Of a stretch of DNA of 64,000 nucleotides, positions 1 to 8,050 are shown one piece after another (the first letter of the stretch is position 1; every line of letters begins with the position of its first letter). The notes beneath the pieces were generated by a model. The model had not been told where the DNA came from. It made no database searches and was given only the letters and a program-made list of their open reading frames with translations. This DNA is from an uncultured Clostridium sp. (GTDB taxonomy: Bacteria; Bacillota; Clostridia; Lachnospirales; Lachnospiraceae), in assembly GCA_947253885.1 (NCBI GenBank), contig CAMYAO010000008.1, positions 1 to 64,000 of the forward strand. The letters run 5' to 3'. The position numbers and the translations under genes are program-made.

Positions 1-42
1 CTTACAAGCAGGGGGTCACAGGTTCGAGCCCTGTTGGTCCCA
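1..42 (+). tRNA. tRNA-Val (UAC), 3' part only
   Basis: The window opens inside the anticodon loop (CTTACAA, anticodon TAC). The 3' anticodon stem, variable loop, an intact T arm (ACAGG/CCTGT around TTCGAGC) and the acceptor strand TGGTCCC with discriminator A follow. The 5' half lies before the window. No CCA is encoded. Confidence 0.85.
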
Positions 43-63
43 TATTATTTAAATTTTATATAT

Positions 64-145
64 GGGCGGATTCCCGAGTGGCCAAAGGGGGCAGACTGTA
101 AATCTGTTAGCGACGCTTTCGAAGGTTCGAATCCTTCTCCGCCCA
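64..145 (+). tRNA. tRNA-Tyr (GUA)
   Basis: The acceptor stem GGGCGGA pairs with TCCGCCC, followed by discriminator A. The anticodon loop carries GTA. The 82-nt length and long variable arm are those of a class II tRNA, as expected for bacterial tRNA-Tyr. No CCA is encoded. Confidence 0.95.
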
Positions 146-158
146 TTTAACTTCATAA

Positions 159-232
159 CGCGGGATGGAGCAGTCTGGAAGCTCGTCGGGCTCATAACCC
201 GAAGGTCACAGGTTCAAATCCTGTTCCCGCAA
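159..232 (+). tRNA. Initiator tRNA-fMet (CAU)
   Basis: The anticodon is CAT and the acceptor stem CGCGGGA/TCCCGCA leaves the first base pair as a C-A mismatch, the hallmark of bacterial initiator tRNA. The anticodon stem has the run of three G-C pairs (GGG...CCC) typical of initiators. Confidence 0.95.
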
Positions 233-238
233 CTCAAT

Positions 239-311
<73 letters not shown>

Positions 312-341
312 TTATCTAACTAATTTTATTTATGTTAGAAT

Positions 342-414
342 GGGGTATTAGCTCAGTCGGTAGAGCACTTGACTTTTAATCAAGTTGTCCGGGGTTCGAA
401 TCCCCGATGCCTCA
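342..414 (+). tRNA. tRNA-Lys (UUU)
   Basis: The acceptor stem GGGGTAT pairs with ATGCCTC through one G-T pair, discriminator A. The anticodon TTT sits in the loop ACTTTTAAT. This is the last gene of the tRNA cluster. Confidence 0.95.
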
Positions 415-422
415 TTAAGAAA

Positions 423-462
423 AAAGGCTCAAATCCTTAGCTTATAAGGGTTTGAGCCTTTT
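423..462 (+). terminator. Terminator of the tRNA cluster
   Basis: A long inverted repeat, AAGGCTCAAAtCCTTA against TAAGGgTTTGAGCCTT, is followed by a T tract directly after tRNA-Lys. It is a strong intrinsic terminator. Confidence 0.85.
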
Positions 463-745
463 GCGTCATAAAAATAACATGGAGAATTGTAAATTTGGAA
501 ATGCTTCTAATGGATTTCTCCGGTAAGGCAGTACTGCCGACAAACATAATAGATATGAAAAGACGTCGGAGAAATTCAGAATGGAAGGAAATTAAATCTG
601 CAAAGAAAGATACAGCAGTAGCAAAATATAAAACTTTTATCATATTCTTCATAAATTATTTTCTCCTGAAGTCCAAAAATTATTCTCGTAACTACAACAC
701 ATAGAAAGATATTTTGTATATTGAGGGCAAATATGATAGACTGAT
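463..745. other. Intergenic stretch with nested palindromes, no supported gene
   Basis: No convincing gene is seen. The stretch holds a perfect 12-bp palindrome GGCAGTACTGCC (527-538) flanked by a 9-bp inverted repeat ATTTCTCCG (514-522) and CGGAGAAAT (567-575). The short reading frames across it have no good ribosome binding site. It may be a remnant or a small folded RNA. It runs into the promoter of the Crp-family gene. Confidence 0.4.
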
Positions 746-759
746 GTTGTAAGTACAAC
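746..759. promoter_or_regulatory. Candidate operator of the Crp/Fnr-family gene
   Basis: GTTGTA-AG-TACAAC is a perfect inverted repeat 17 bases before the start codon of the Crp/Fnr-family regulator. A second half site, TACAAC, lies at 693-698. Crp/Fnr proteins bind such palindromes, so autoregulation is plausible but inferred. Confidence 0.4.
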
Positions 760-775
760 GAATGAGGGAATAACA

Positions 776-1459
776 ATGAAGAGAGAAATTGATTATAAGC
801 TGTTGGCAAAATCTGAATTATTTCAGGGAATTGAAATAGAAAATATACCGTCTCTATTAGGGTGTTTAAGTGCTACCAGTAAACGTTTTAAAAAAGGAGA
901 ATATATCTTTCATGTAGGAGAGGTCATCACAAAAGTCGGGTTTGTTTTATCCGGATCCGTATTGATTGCAAAAGATGATATTTGGGGAAATCGAAAAATA
1001 ATAGAAAGAATCAGAGCCGGATATGTATTTGGAGAAGCATATGCAAGTAAGGGAGATGAACCGCTGAAGATACATGTGGAGGCTACAGAAGAGACAGAGG
1101 TACTGTTTTTAGATGCAAACAAGATCATTCGCACCTGTTCGGCAAGCTGTTCTTTTCACACAGGTCTGATTCATAATATGTTGAGTCTTGTGGCAGGTAA
1201 AAACTTACACATGATGCAGAAAATGGATTGTCTGACAGAGCGTACAATTCGAAATCGTTTATTATCCTATTTATCAATTCAGGTAATAGAAAAGCAGTCC
1301 AATAAATTTACGATTCCGTTTAATCGACAGGAGTTGGCGGATTTTCTGTCAGTAGATCGAAGTGCTTTATCGGCAGAATTATCGAAAATGCAAAAAGAGG
1401 GGATTATAGAGTATTCTAAAAACCATTTTGTTATTAATGATGTTACAGAGACTTTTTAA
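776..1459 (+). CDS. Crp/Fnr-family transcriptional regulator
   Basis: This 227-residue protein has the two-part layout of the family. An N-terminal cyclic-nucleotide-binding-like beta-roll covers about residues 15-130. A C-terminal winged helix-turn-helix covers about 165-220, with the recognition region around FNRQELADFLSVDRSALSAE. The nucleotide-binding arginine signature is not evident, so the effector is unknown. Cysteines near 120-125 (CSASC) could take part in redox sensing, but that is speculation. A thioredoxin gene follows 37 bases downstream on the same strand, which suggests a small redox-linked operon. The upstream GTTGTA palindromes suggest self-regulation. Function beyond DNA binding is inferred. 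Confidence 0.85.
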   Translation: MKREIDYKLLAKSELFQGIEIENIPSLLGCLSATSKRFKKGEYIFHVGEVITKVGFVLSGSVLIAKDDIWGNRKIIERIRAGYVFGEAYASKGDEPLKIHVEATEETEVLFLDANKIIRTCSASCSFHTGLIHNMLSLVAGKNLHMMQKMDCLTERTIRNRLLSYLSIQVIEKQSNKFTIPFNRQELADFLSVDRSALSAELSKMQKEGIIEYSKNHFVINDVTETF

Positions 1460-1496
1460 GCGAGATGCTATAATAAATGTGCTGAAAGGAGATTGT

Positions 1497-1814
1497 ATGA
1501 AACAGATATTCACAAAGGATTATGAAACCGAGGTTCTACAATCGGAGATACCGGTTGTGGTAGATTTTTATGCAGATTGGTGTACATTCTGTAAGCGTAT
1601 GGCACCGATTGTTGCGGAATTGGAGTCTGATTACGAAGACAAGATAAAATTTGTATCGTTTGATAATGATTCTGACAGAGATTTTGCAAATTCATTGGAT
1701 GTAATGTCTTTGCCTACCTTTATTTTTTATAAGGGCGGAAAGGAAGTTTCCAGAAACGGAAGTATAAGTATCGATGATTTTGATGAAAAGTTGGAAAAAT
1801 TATTACAGAAATAA
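1497..1814 (+). CDS. Thioredoxin-like protein
   Basis: A 105-residue thioredoxin fold protein with the active site WCTFC (CxxC) near residues 28-32 and the cis-proline region MSLPTF near residue 70. It would act as a cytoplasmic disulfide reductant; no signal peptide is present. The middle active-site residues TF differ from the classical GP, so redox potential and partner may differ from housekeeping TrxA. The start is the ATG at 1497, preceded by AAAGGAG; a longer in-frame extension upstream has no such site. It probably belongs with the Crp/Fnr-family gene just upstream. A terminator follows. Confidence 0.9.
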   Translation: MKQIFTKDYETEVLQSEIPVVVDFYADWCTFCKRMAPIVAELESDYEDKIKFVSFDNDSDRDFANSLDVMSLPTFIFYKGGKEVSRNGSISIDDFDEKLEKLLQK

Positions 1815-1860
1815 TACAAAGATTAAGAAAATATGAAATTTATAAAGCGATGATAAAAAA

Positions 1861-1897
1861 GAGAAAAAGCCTATAAACAGTCTTTTTCTCTTTTTTA
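1861..1897 (+). terminator. Terminator after the thioredoxin gene
   Basis: GAGAAAAAG pairs with CTTTTTCTC (1882-1890), followed by a run of T. Confidence 0.8.
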
Positions 1898-1930
1898 TGG
1901 ATTTTAAATATTAAAATAGATTGAAAATAT

Positions 1931-1947
1931 ATTACAAATATGTTACA
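1931..1947 (-). promoter_or_regulatory. Candidate WalR (YycF) box upstream of the secreted amidase
   Basis: Read on the minus strand this is TGTAAC-N5-TGTAAT, fitting the known WalR direct-repeat consensus TGTWAH-N5-TGTWAH. A near copy precedes the other secreted wall hydrolase (25779-25795): the surrounding 20 bases agree at 18 positions. WalR controls wall hydrolases in Firmicutes, which fits both targets. Confidence 0.6.
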
Positions 1948-2042
1948 ATGATTCGGCTGAGAGAAAAGGAAGATTTTTTAACTTACATAATAGATATAGA
2001 GAGTTATTGATTGTAAGTAACTTTATATAGGAGGCATTTTTT

Positions 2043-2786
2043 ATGTTAAGAAAAAAGGTGGCGGCTTGTTTTATTGCATTTTGTACCGTATTTTCAATTG
2101 TTCCGGCACAGAATACATTGGCGGCAAATTCTGTAGACACTTCCAAAAAGATTCACAAATTTGTGACAGCAGCGGTAAAAGTGGCAAGAGATGACAGATA
2201 TGGTTATAGTCAGGGAAATCGATGGGGAGACAGCTATGATTGTTCATCATTGGTGATCCGTTCTTTAAGGAAAGCAGGTATTTCGACAGGAAGTGCTTAC
2301 TGTACTTATAATATGAAATCAGGCTTACGAAAAAAAGGTTTTATTTTTATTCCGGGAAGAAAACTTCATATGTCCGGTTCCTCCCGTTTGAAAAAGGGAG
2401 ATATTTTATTAAGAAGCGGCCATACGGAAGTTTATGCGGGAAACAATATGCGTGTGGGGGCTCATAGAAACTATGACGGAAGACGCGGAGATTCGTCAGG
2501 AAGAGAAATCAGTGTAAAAAAATATTATAATTGCAATTGGTCCGGAGTATTAAGATATGTGGGAACCGGTAAAAAAATAACGGCTTCCAAATACAAAACC
2601 GGGAAATATATATTAACTTGCCGACGGACATTATATAATGCACCTAAGAAGACAGCAAAGCCGTATTTTAAACTTCCTGTTAAGACAAAGATCAGGGTAA
2701 TCAAAGTAAAAGACGGATATGGGAAGATAAAAATAAATGGAAAAACCGGCTGGATTGTTTTAAATAGAGCGAAAAAAGTTCATTAA
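2043..2786 (+). CDS. Secreted NlpC/P60-like peptidoglycan amidase with SH3-like domain
   Basis: A 247-residue exported protein. A signal peptide covers about residues 1-28 (MLRKKVAAC start, hydrophobic core, cut near LAA). A cysteine amidase/peptidase domain follows at about 35-170, with the likely catalytic Cys67 in YDCSSLV and His127 in SGHTEVYAG. A C-terminal SH3-like wall-binding region covers about 180-247. The domain resembles the phage Amidase_5/NlpC group, which cleaves peptidoglycan peptide stems. No phage genes are nearby, so a chromosomal wall hydrolase is more likely than an endolysin. The ATG at 2043 follows GGAGGC. The gene stands alone between terminators and carries a WalR-like box upstream. 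Confidence 0.85.
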   Translation: MLRKKVAACFIAFCTVFSIVPAQNTLAANSVDTSKKIHKFVTAAVKVARDDRYGYSQGNRWGDSYDCSSLVIRSLRKAGISTGSAYCTYNMKSGLRKKGFIFIPGRKLHMSGSSRLKKGDILLRSGHTEVYAGNNMRVGAHRNYDGRRGDSSGREISVKKYYNCNWSGVLRYVGTGKKITASKYKTGKYILTCRRTLYNAPKKTAKPYFKLPVKTKIRVIKVKDGYGKIKINGKTGWIVLNRAKKVH

Positions 2787-2844
2787 AAAAAGAACTCTAA
2801 ACGGATATGAAAGATAAGTATCAATCTGTTTAGAGTTCTTTTTT
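2785..2844. terminator. Bidirectional terminator between convergent genes
   Basis: GAACTCTAAAC (2792-2802) pairs with GTTTAGAGTTC (2828-2838), with A and T tracts on the two sides. It can end both the amidase gene and the convergent isomerase gene. Confidence 0.8.
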
Positions 2845-2851
2845 ATTTAAA

Positions 2852-3373
2852 TCAGCATTTTTCCGGTTCCGGATAATCTACACCGAATGTTTCCACGGTT
2901 ACTTTTTTCATTTGCTGTGTAGCACGAGGCCGATCACTGTAATCGGTTTCACATTCAGCAATCTTATTGACAATATCCATACCTTCGATAACTTTACCGA
3001 AGCCTGCATATTCACCATCTAAATGAGGAGATGTTTTGTGCATTACAAAGAACTGACTTCCGGCAGAATCAGGGATCATAGTACGTGCCATAGATAAAAC
3101 ACCCGGTTCATGTTTGAGATCATTTTTAAAACCGTTGTTTGAAAACTCGCCTTTGATGCTGTAGCCGGGACCGCCGATACCGGTTCCTTCCGGATCACCA
3201 CCCTGAATCATAAAACCTTGAATCACACGATGAAAGATGACACCGTCATAAAAGTTTTTTGATACCAGAGAGATAAAATTATTTACAGTATTTGGGGCAA
3301 TTTCAGGATATAGTTCCGCTTTGAATACATCACCGTTTGCCATTTCAAAAGTTACAATTGGATTTTGAGCCAT
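2852..3373 (-). CDS. Cyclophilin-type peptidyl-prolyl cis-trans isomerase
   Basis: A 173-residue single-domain cyclophilin that catalyses proline isomerisation during protein folding. Family landmarks are in order: FHRVIQGFMIQGGDP near residues 45-60, and further on AGSQFFVMHKTSPHLDGEYAGFGKV. The catalytic arginine of FHRV and the QFF core are intact. No signal peptide is present, so it should act in the cytoplasm. The ATG at 3373 is chosen because AGAAGG precedes it and the family fold starts there; a longer frame extends 73 codons upstream without family similarity. It is divergent from rel. Confidence 0.93.
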   Translation of the reverse strand: MAQNPIVTFEMANGDVFKAELYPEIAPNTVNNFISLVSKNFYDGVIFHRVIQGFMIQGGDPEGTGIGGPGYSIKGEFSNNGFKNDLKHEPGVLSMARTMIPDSAGSQFFVMHKTSPHLDGEYAGFGKVIEGMDIVNKIAECETDYSDRPRATQQMKKVTVETFGVDYPEPEKC

Positions 3374-3516
3374 AAACGTGACCTTCTTTCTCAAAAATTT
3401 ATTAATCTGACAAAACTCATTGTATCGAAAAACAAAAAGCATTACAAGGACTATAGAGAAACATTGCAATTTAAAGTGATTTTTCATATAATTATCTGAA
3501 TAGGTGGATATATAAT

Positions 3517-5847
3517 ATGGAAGAAAAAAGAGCGAAATCAAATGTTGAACTGTATATGGAAGAATCTGCAATCGCACCTGAGATTTTGTCAAGTAAGCAT
3601 TTGCAGAATTTTACTTCACCGGCTGAGCTTCATGAACAGCTGATTTATACGATAAAAAAATATCATCCTTCGGCTGATATTACTATGATAGAAAAGGCCT
3701 TTACAATTGCCAATAACGCACATGAAGGACAGGTGCGAAAATCGGGAGAGCCTTATATCATACACCCCCTGTGTGTGGCGACAATCCTTGCACAGCTGGA
3801 GATGGATAAGGAAACCATTGTCGCCGGACTGCTTCATGATGTGGCGGAGGATACGGTGATGACCCTGGAAGAGATAAAAGAGATCTTCGGGGAGGAAGTG
3901 GCGTTGCTGGTAGATGGCGTAACAAAACTGGGACGTCTTTCTTATGATGCGGATAAAATAGAGATTCAGGCGGAAAATTTAAGAAAAATGTTTCTTGCTA
4001 TGGCAAAAGATATCCGAGTTATTATCATTAAATTGGCGGATCGACTTCACAATATGAGAACATTACAGTTTATGAAGCCGGAAAAGCAAAAAGAAAAAGC
4101 AAGAGAGACGATGGAAATCTATGCTCCGATTGCACAAAGGTTGGGTATTTCCAAAGTGAAGGTGGAGTTGGAGGATCTGTCTTTAAAATATCTGGAGCCG
4201 GAGGCCTATGCTGATCTGTCTGAGAAAGTTGCACAGAGACGTTCTGTTCGGGAGGCGCATATCTTACAATTAGTGGCAGAGGTGAGTGCGCTGATAAAAA
4301 AGGCGGATATTGAAGCCAGTATTTCGGGACGTGCCAAGCATTTTTTCAGTATCTATAAAAAGATGGTAAATCAGAATAAAACTTTGGATCAGATCTATGA
4401 TCTGTTTGCAATTCGTATTATTGTAAAGGATCTGAAATCCTGTTATGCAGCACTTGGTGTGATTCATGAGGCATATAAGCCGGTTCCGGGACGTTTTAAG
4501 GACTATATTGCCATGCCTAAGCCGAATATGTACCAAAGCTTACATACCACTCTGATTGCAGGAGACGGACAGCCTTTTGAAGTGCAGATTCGAACCGAAG
4601 AGATGCATCGTACCAGTGAATATGGTATTGCGGCACATTGGAAATATAAAGAAGATGCAAACGGAGGCGGAATCCAGGGAGAAGAGCAGAAGTTGTCATG
4701 GCTTCGTCAGATTCTGGAGTGGCAGCAGGACATGTCTGACAACCGGGAATTTATGAGTCTGCTGAAGTCTGATCTGGATTTGTTTTCAGATTCTGTATTT
4801 TGTTTTACTCCGTCAGGAGATGTAAAAAATCTGCCTACAGGTTCGACTCCGATCGACTTTGCATATTCCATACACTCTGCAGTAGGTAATAGAATGATCG
4901 GGGCAAAGGTAAACGGTCGTCTGGTCACTATTGATTATGCAATCAAGAACGGAGATCGTATTGAGATTCTGACATCTCAAAATTCAAAAGGACCCAGCCG
5001 GGATTGGTTAAATATCGTAAAAAGTACTCAGGCAAAAAATAAGATTAACCAATGGTTTCGCAGTCAATTCAAAGAAGAAAATATCATTCGAGGAAAAGAA
5101 CTTCTGCAAAATTATTGTAAATCAAAAGGTTACAATCTGAGTGATTTAAATAAAGGAAAGTTCCAGGAAGTAGTACAGAGGAAATACGGTTTTAAAGACT
5201 GGAATGCCGTTTTGGCATCAGTCGGTCACGGAGGTTTGACAGAGTCCCAGATCATCAATCGAATGCGGGAGGAGTATCGTAAAGAGCATGTAAAACATAT
5301 TACGGATGAATCTATACTTGCAAAGGGCGGAGATGACGCAAAGGAAGCTCCCAGAGAAAATCAGGATGATAAAAAGCATCAGAGTGGGATTATTGTAAAA
5401 GGACTTTCCGATGTATCTGTTCATTTTTCAAAGTGCTGCAGTCCGGTTCCGGGAGATGAAATAGTAGGATACGTTACAAGAGGAAGAGGGGTGTCGATTC
5501 ACCGTACGGATTGTGTCAATATTATGCAGATGCCGGAGTGGGACAGAGAACGTCTGATAGAGGCGGAGTGGCAGCACGGTTCATCAGAGGAATCCATGTC
5601 TCAGGGGCGTTATCTTGCGGAATTAAAGATATTCGGAAATAACAGAACCGGATTGTTGGTAGATATAACAAAGGTACTGACCGAAAGAGGAATTGATATT
5701 AATACTATAAATTCGCGTGTCAGCAAAAAAGGGATTGCAACGATTACGATTGGATTTCGGACAAAAGGAAAAGATGAGTTGGCAGGGTTGATTGAGAAGA
5801 TACGTCAGATTGAAAGCATATTTGATATTGTGAGATCAACCGGCTGA
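3517..5847 (+). CDS. rel: Bifunctional (p)ppGpp synthetase/hydrolase, RelA/SpoT family
   Basis: A 776-residue long RSH protein making and degrading the stringent-response alarmone. Domains in order are: an HD hydrolase (about 50-200, with HEG, IIHP and the HD pair at 107-108); a synthetase (about 250-370, GRAKHFFSIYKKM and later YQSLHTT); a TGS domain (about 415-480); a zinc-finger/CC region (KCCSPVPGDEIVG, near 640); and a C-terminal ACT domain (about 700-776). Both catalytic halves look intact, as expected for the single Rel of Firmicutes. The start follows AGGTGG. It heads the rel - MBL - hemZ - hisS - aspS run. Confidence 0.97.
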   Translation: MEEKRAKSNVELYMEESAIAPEILSSKHLQNFTSPAELHEQLIYTIKKYHPSADITMIEKAFTIANNAHEGQVRKSGEPYIIHPLCVATILAQLEMDKETIVAGLLHDVAEDTVMTLEEIKEIFGEEVALLVDGVTKLGRLSYDADKIEIQAENLRKMFLAMAKDIRVIIIKLADRLHNMRTLQFMKPEKQKEKARETMEIYAPIAQRLGISKVKVELEDLSLKYLEPEAYADLSEKVAQRRSVREAHILQLVAEVSALIKKADIEASISGRAKHFFSIYKKMVNQNKTLDQIYDLFAIRIIVKDLKSCYAALGVIHEAYKPVPGRFKDYIAMPKPNMYQSLHTTLIAGDGQPFEVQIRTEEMHRTSEYGIAAHWKYKEDANGGGIQGEEQKLSWLRQILEWQQDMSDNREFMSLLKSDLDLFSDSVFCFTPSGDVKNLPTGSTPIDFAYSIHSAVGNRMIGAKVNGRLVTIDYAIKNGDRIEILTSQNSKGPSRDWLNIVKSTQAKNKINQWFRSQFKEENIIRGKELLQNYCKSKGYNLSDLNKGKFQEVVQRKYGFKDWNAVLASVGHGGLTESQIINRMREEYRKEHVKHITDESILAKGGDDAKEAPRENQDDKKHQSGIIVKGLSDVSVHFSKCCSPVPGDEIVGYVTRGRGVSIHRTDCVNIMQMPEWDRERLIEAEWQHGSSEESMSQGRYLAELKIFGNNRTGLLVDITKVLTERGIDINTINSRVSKKGIATITIGFRTKGKDELAGLIEKIRQIESIFDIVRSTG

Positions 5848-5874
5848 CAGAAATAGAACAGTCAGGAGAAAAAG

Positions 5875-6507
5875 ATGGCAGCAGATTTAAGAATAGAAGA
5901 ATATACTGTTGGTCCGGTTATGACCAACTGCTATTTTATTGTAAATGAAGATACCAAAGAGACATTGATTATTGATCCGGGTGATGAGGCACAGCATCTG
6001 GCTTCCAGGATTGAGTCAGGACAGTTAAAGCCGGTAGCAATCCTTCTTACACACGGACATTTTGATCATGCCGGAGCAGTTGCAGAACTGCGGGCAGAGT
6101 TTGATGTGCCGGTATATGCATATGAAGGGGAAAAAGAGACTCTGGAAAATCCGCAGATCAATCTAAGTGGAATGAACGGATACACAGAAATCTATAAAGC
6201 GGATATCTTTTTGAAAGATGAGCAGGTAATAGAGTTGGCAGGTTTTAAGATTCGTGTCTTGTTTACACCGGGTCATACACCGGGAGGTTGTTGTTATTAC
6301 TTTGAAGAAAATAAGGTTTTGGCAAGCGGAGATACATTATTTTGCGGTTCTGTAGGCAGAACGGATTTTCCGGGAGGAAGTATGTCACAGCTAATAAGAG
6401 GGATTAAGGAAAAACTGTTGGTATTACCTCGTGATACAGTTGTACTTCCGGGTCATGAGGCAAGAACAACAATCGGTTACGAGTGTGAATATAATGGATT
6501 TTTGTAA
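5875..6507 (+). CDS. MBL-fold metallo-hydrolase, glyoxalase II-like
   Basis: A 210-residue metallo-beta-lactamase fold enzyme with the metal motif THGHFDH at residues 59-65. Further ligand motifs are GHTPGG near 138, GDTLF near 155 and a final GHE near 195. This short form is common in Firmicutes and is usually called hydroxyacylglutathione-hydrolase-like. The organism group often lacks glutathione, so the true thioester substrate is unknown. The start has AGGAG upstream. The next gene overlaps its 3' end by 14 bases, so the two are translationally coupled. Confidence 0.88.
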   Translation: MAADLRIEEYTVGPVMTNCYFIVNEDTKETLIIDPGDEAQHLASRIESGQLKPVAILLTHGHFDHAGAVAELRAEFDVPVYAYEGEKETLENPQINLSGMNGYTEIYKADIFLKDEQVIELAGFKIRVLFTPGHTPGGCCYYFEENKVLASGDTLFCGSVGRTDFPGGSMSQLIRGIKEKLLVLPRDTVVLPGHEARTTIGYECEYNGFL

Positions 6508-8050
6508 TGCAGTAGAGGTTCGGATCAGTGAGCCTAATTATGAATATGACATCTATTCTTTAGTGAAAGCCTTTTTCCCGAAATCAGAGATCACTATGGA
6601 AACAGACGGAATAGAGATTTTATCCGGTCATAAAACTATAACAATTGAATATCAATTGGATGATAAAACGAAATTATATACTAAAGACTGTCAAAACGGT
6701 GCTTCCGGAGTACATTTCGGAAGCATCTGTTTTGCGTTATATGAGGACTTCCAAAAGCAGTCGGAGTTGAAGGTACGAACTGATTTCGGTGTGCGACTTG
6801 AGACAAAAAACTGTTTAAAAAGAGGGCTGTATAAGTTGTTGTCAGATGATACAGAGGCATCTTTACCATGGGGAACCTTGACCGGAATCCGTCCGACAAA
6901 GATTTTAATGAAACAACTGGAAGAGGGAAAGTCGGATGATGAGATTTTATCTCAAATGGAAAGTGAGTATTTTGTGGGAAAAGAGAAAGCACGGCTTGCG
7001 TTGGAAGTGGCAAAGTGCGAATATCGGTTATTGCAGCAGCTGGATTATGAGAAGGGGTATAGTTTGTACATCGGAATTCCGTTCTGTCCCACGACCTGTC
7101 TGTACTGCTCTTTTACCTCCTACCCTCTGAGTTCCTGGAAAACGAGAGTGGATAAATATCTGGAAGCATTGTTTCAAGAAATAGATTTTGCGGCAGATGT
7201 ATTAAAAGACCGCCGGTTAAATACCATCTATATCGGAGGGGGAACTCCTACTACCTTAGAACCGGAACAGATGGATCGATTGTTGACGAAGCTGGAAGAC
7301 TCATTTGATTTTCAATACTTACTGGAATTTACAATCGAAGGCGGAAGACCGGACAGTATTACAAGAGAGAAGTTGCAGGTGATGAGAGATCATTCGATCA
7401 GCCGTATTTCCATTAATCCGCAGACGATGCAGCAGGAAACCCTGCAACTCATCGGGCGCCATCATACAGTTGAGAATACGATTGAAAGCGTTCAGCTTGC
7501 AAGAGAGATGGGATTTACCAATATTAATATGGATTTGATCGTAGGGCTTCCGAAAGAATCGCTAGAAGAGATATCCGACACATTATCAAAGATCAGGCAG
7601 CTTCAGCCGGATAGCCTGACCATTCATTCATTGGCTGTAAAAAGGGCTTCCAGATTGAAGACAGAAGCGGAATTTTATGCGGATATGGCAATGGAGCAGA
7701 CCGAACGGATAAACGAATTGACTTCAGATGCGGCAAAAGAGATGGGATTGCATCCCTATTATTTATATCGTCAAAAAAATATGGCGGGAAATTTTGAAAA
7801 TGTGGGGTATGCCAGAGACAGTTGTGAAGGAATTTACAATATCTTGATAATGGAAGAAAAACAAACTATAATGGCACTTGGTGCAGGATCGGCTACAAAG
7901 CTGGTAATACCGGATTCCGTGGATGTTCCGGAGGGAAGAAAGCGGATTACGCGGGTAGAAAATGTAAAAGATGTGACCAATTACCTGGAACGGGTAGATG
8001 AGATGATAGAAAGAAAACGAAAAGAAATGGAGGCAATTGGATGGCTTTAA
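6494..8050 (+). CDS. hemZ: Coproporphyrinogen III oxidase-like radical SAM protein HemZ
   Basis: A 518-residue radical SAM protein of the HemZ group. The cluster motif CPTTCLYC (CxxxCxxC) sits at about residues 198-205. It is followed by YIGGGTPT, which binds SAM in HemN-like enzymes. A long N-terminal extension of about 190 residues, with GIRPTK before the radical SAM domain, is characteristic of HemZ. The annotated role is oxygen-independent coproporphyrinogen dehydrogenation, but the in vivo substrate of this subgroup is not settled and no haem pathway genes lie nearby. The ATG at 6494 lies inside the preceding gene. The 3' end overlaps hisS by 10 bases. Confidence 0.88.
   Translation: MDFCNAVEVRISEPNYEYDIYSLVKAFFPKSEITMETDGIEILSGHKTITIEYQLDDKTKLYTKDCQNGASGVHFGSICFALYEDFQKQSELKVRTDFGVRLETKNCLKRGLYKLLSDDTEASLPWGTLTGIRPTKILMKQLEEGKSDDEILSQMESEYFVGKEKARLALEVAKCEYRLLQQLDYEKGYSLYIGIPFCPTTCLYCSFTSYPLSSWKTRVDKYLEALFQEIDFAADVLKDRRLNTIYIGGGTPTTLEPEQMDRLLTKLEDSFDFQYLLEFTIEGGRPDSITREKLQVMRDHSISRISINPQTMQQETLQLIGRHHTVENTIESVQLAREMGFTNINMDLIVGLPKESLEEISDTLSKIRQLQPDSLTIHSLAVKRASRLKTEAEFYADMAMEQTERINELTSDAAKEMGLHPYYLYRQKNMAGNFENVGYARDSCEGIYNILIMEEKQTIMALGAGSATKLVIPDSVDVPEGRKRITRVENVKDVTNYLERVDEMIERKRKEMEAIGWL

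Noticed and set aside
495..704. A 69-codon frame before the Crp-family gene
   Set aside because: It has no ribosome binding site and covers palindromes and the likely promoter region; no family recognised.
2043..2786. Amidase at 2043 as a prophage endolysin
   Set aside because: No phage genes surround it, it has a signal peptide, and it shares a WalR-type box with a chromosomal wall hydrolase.
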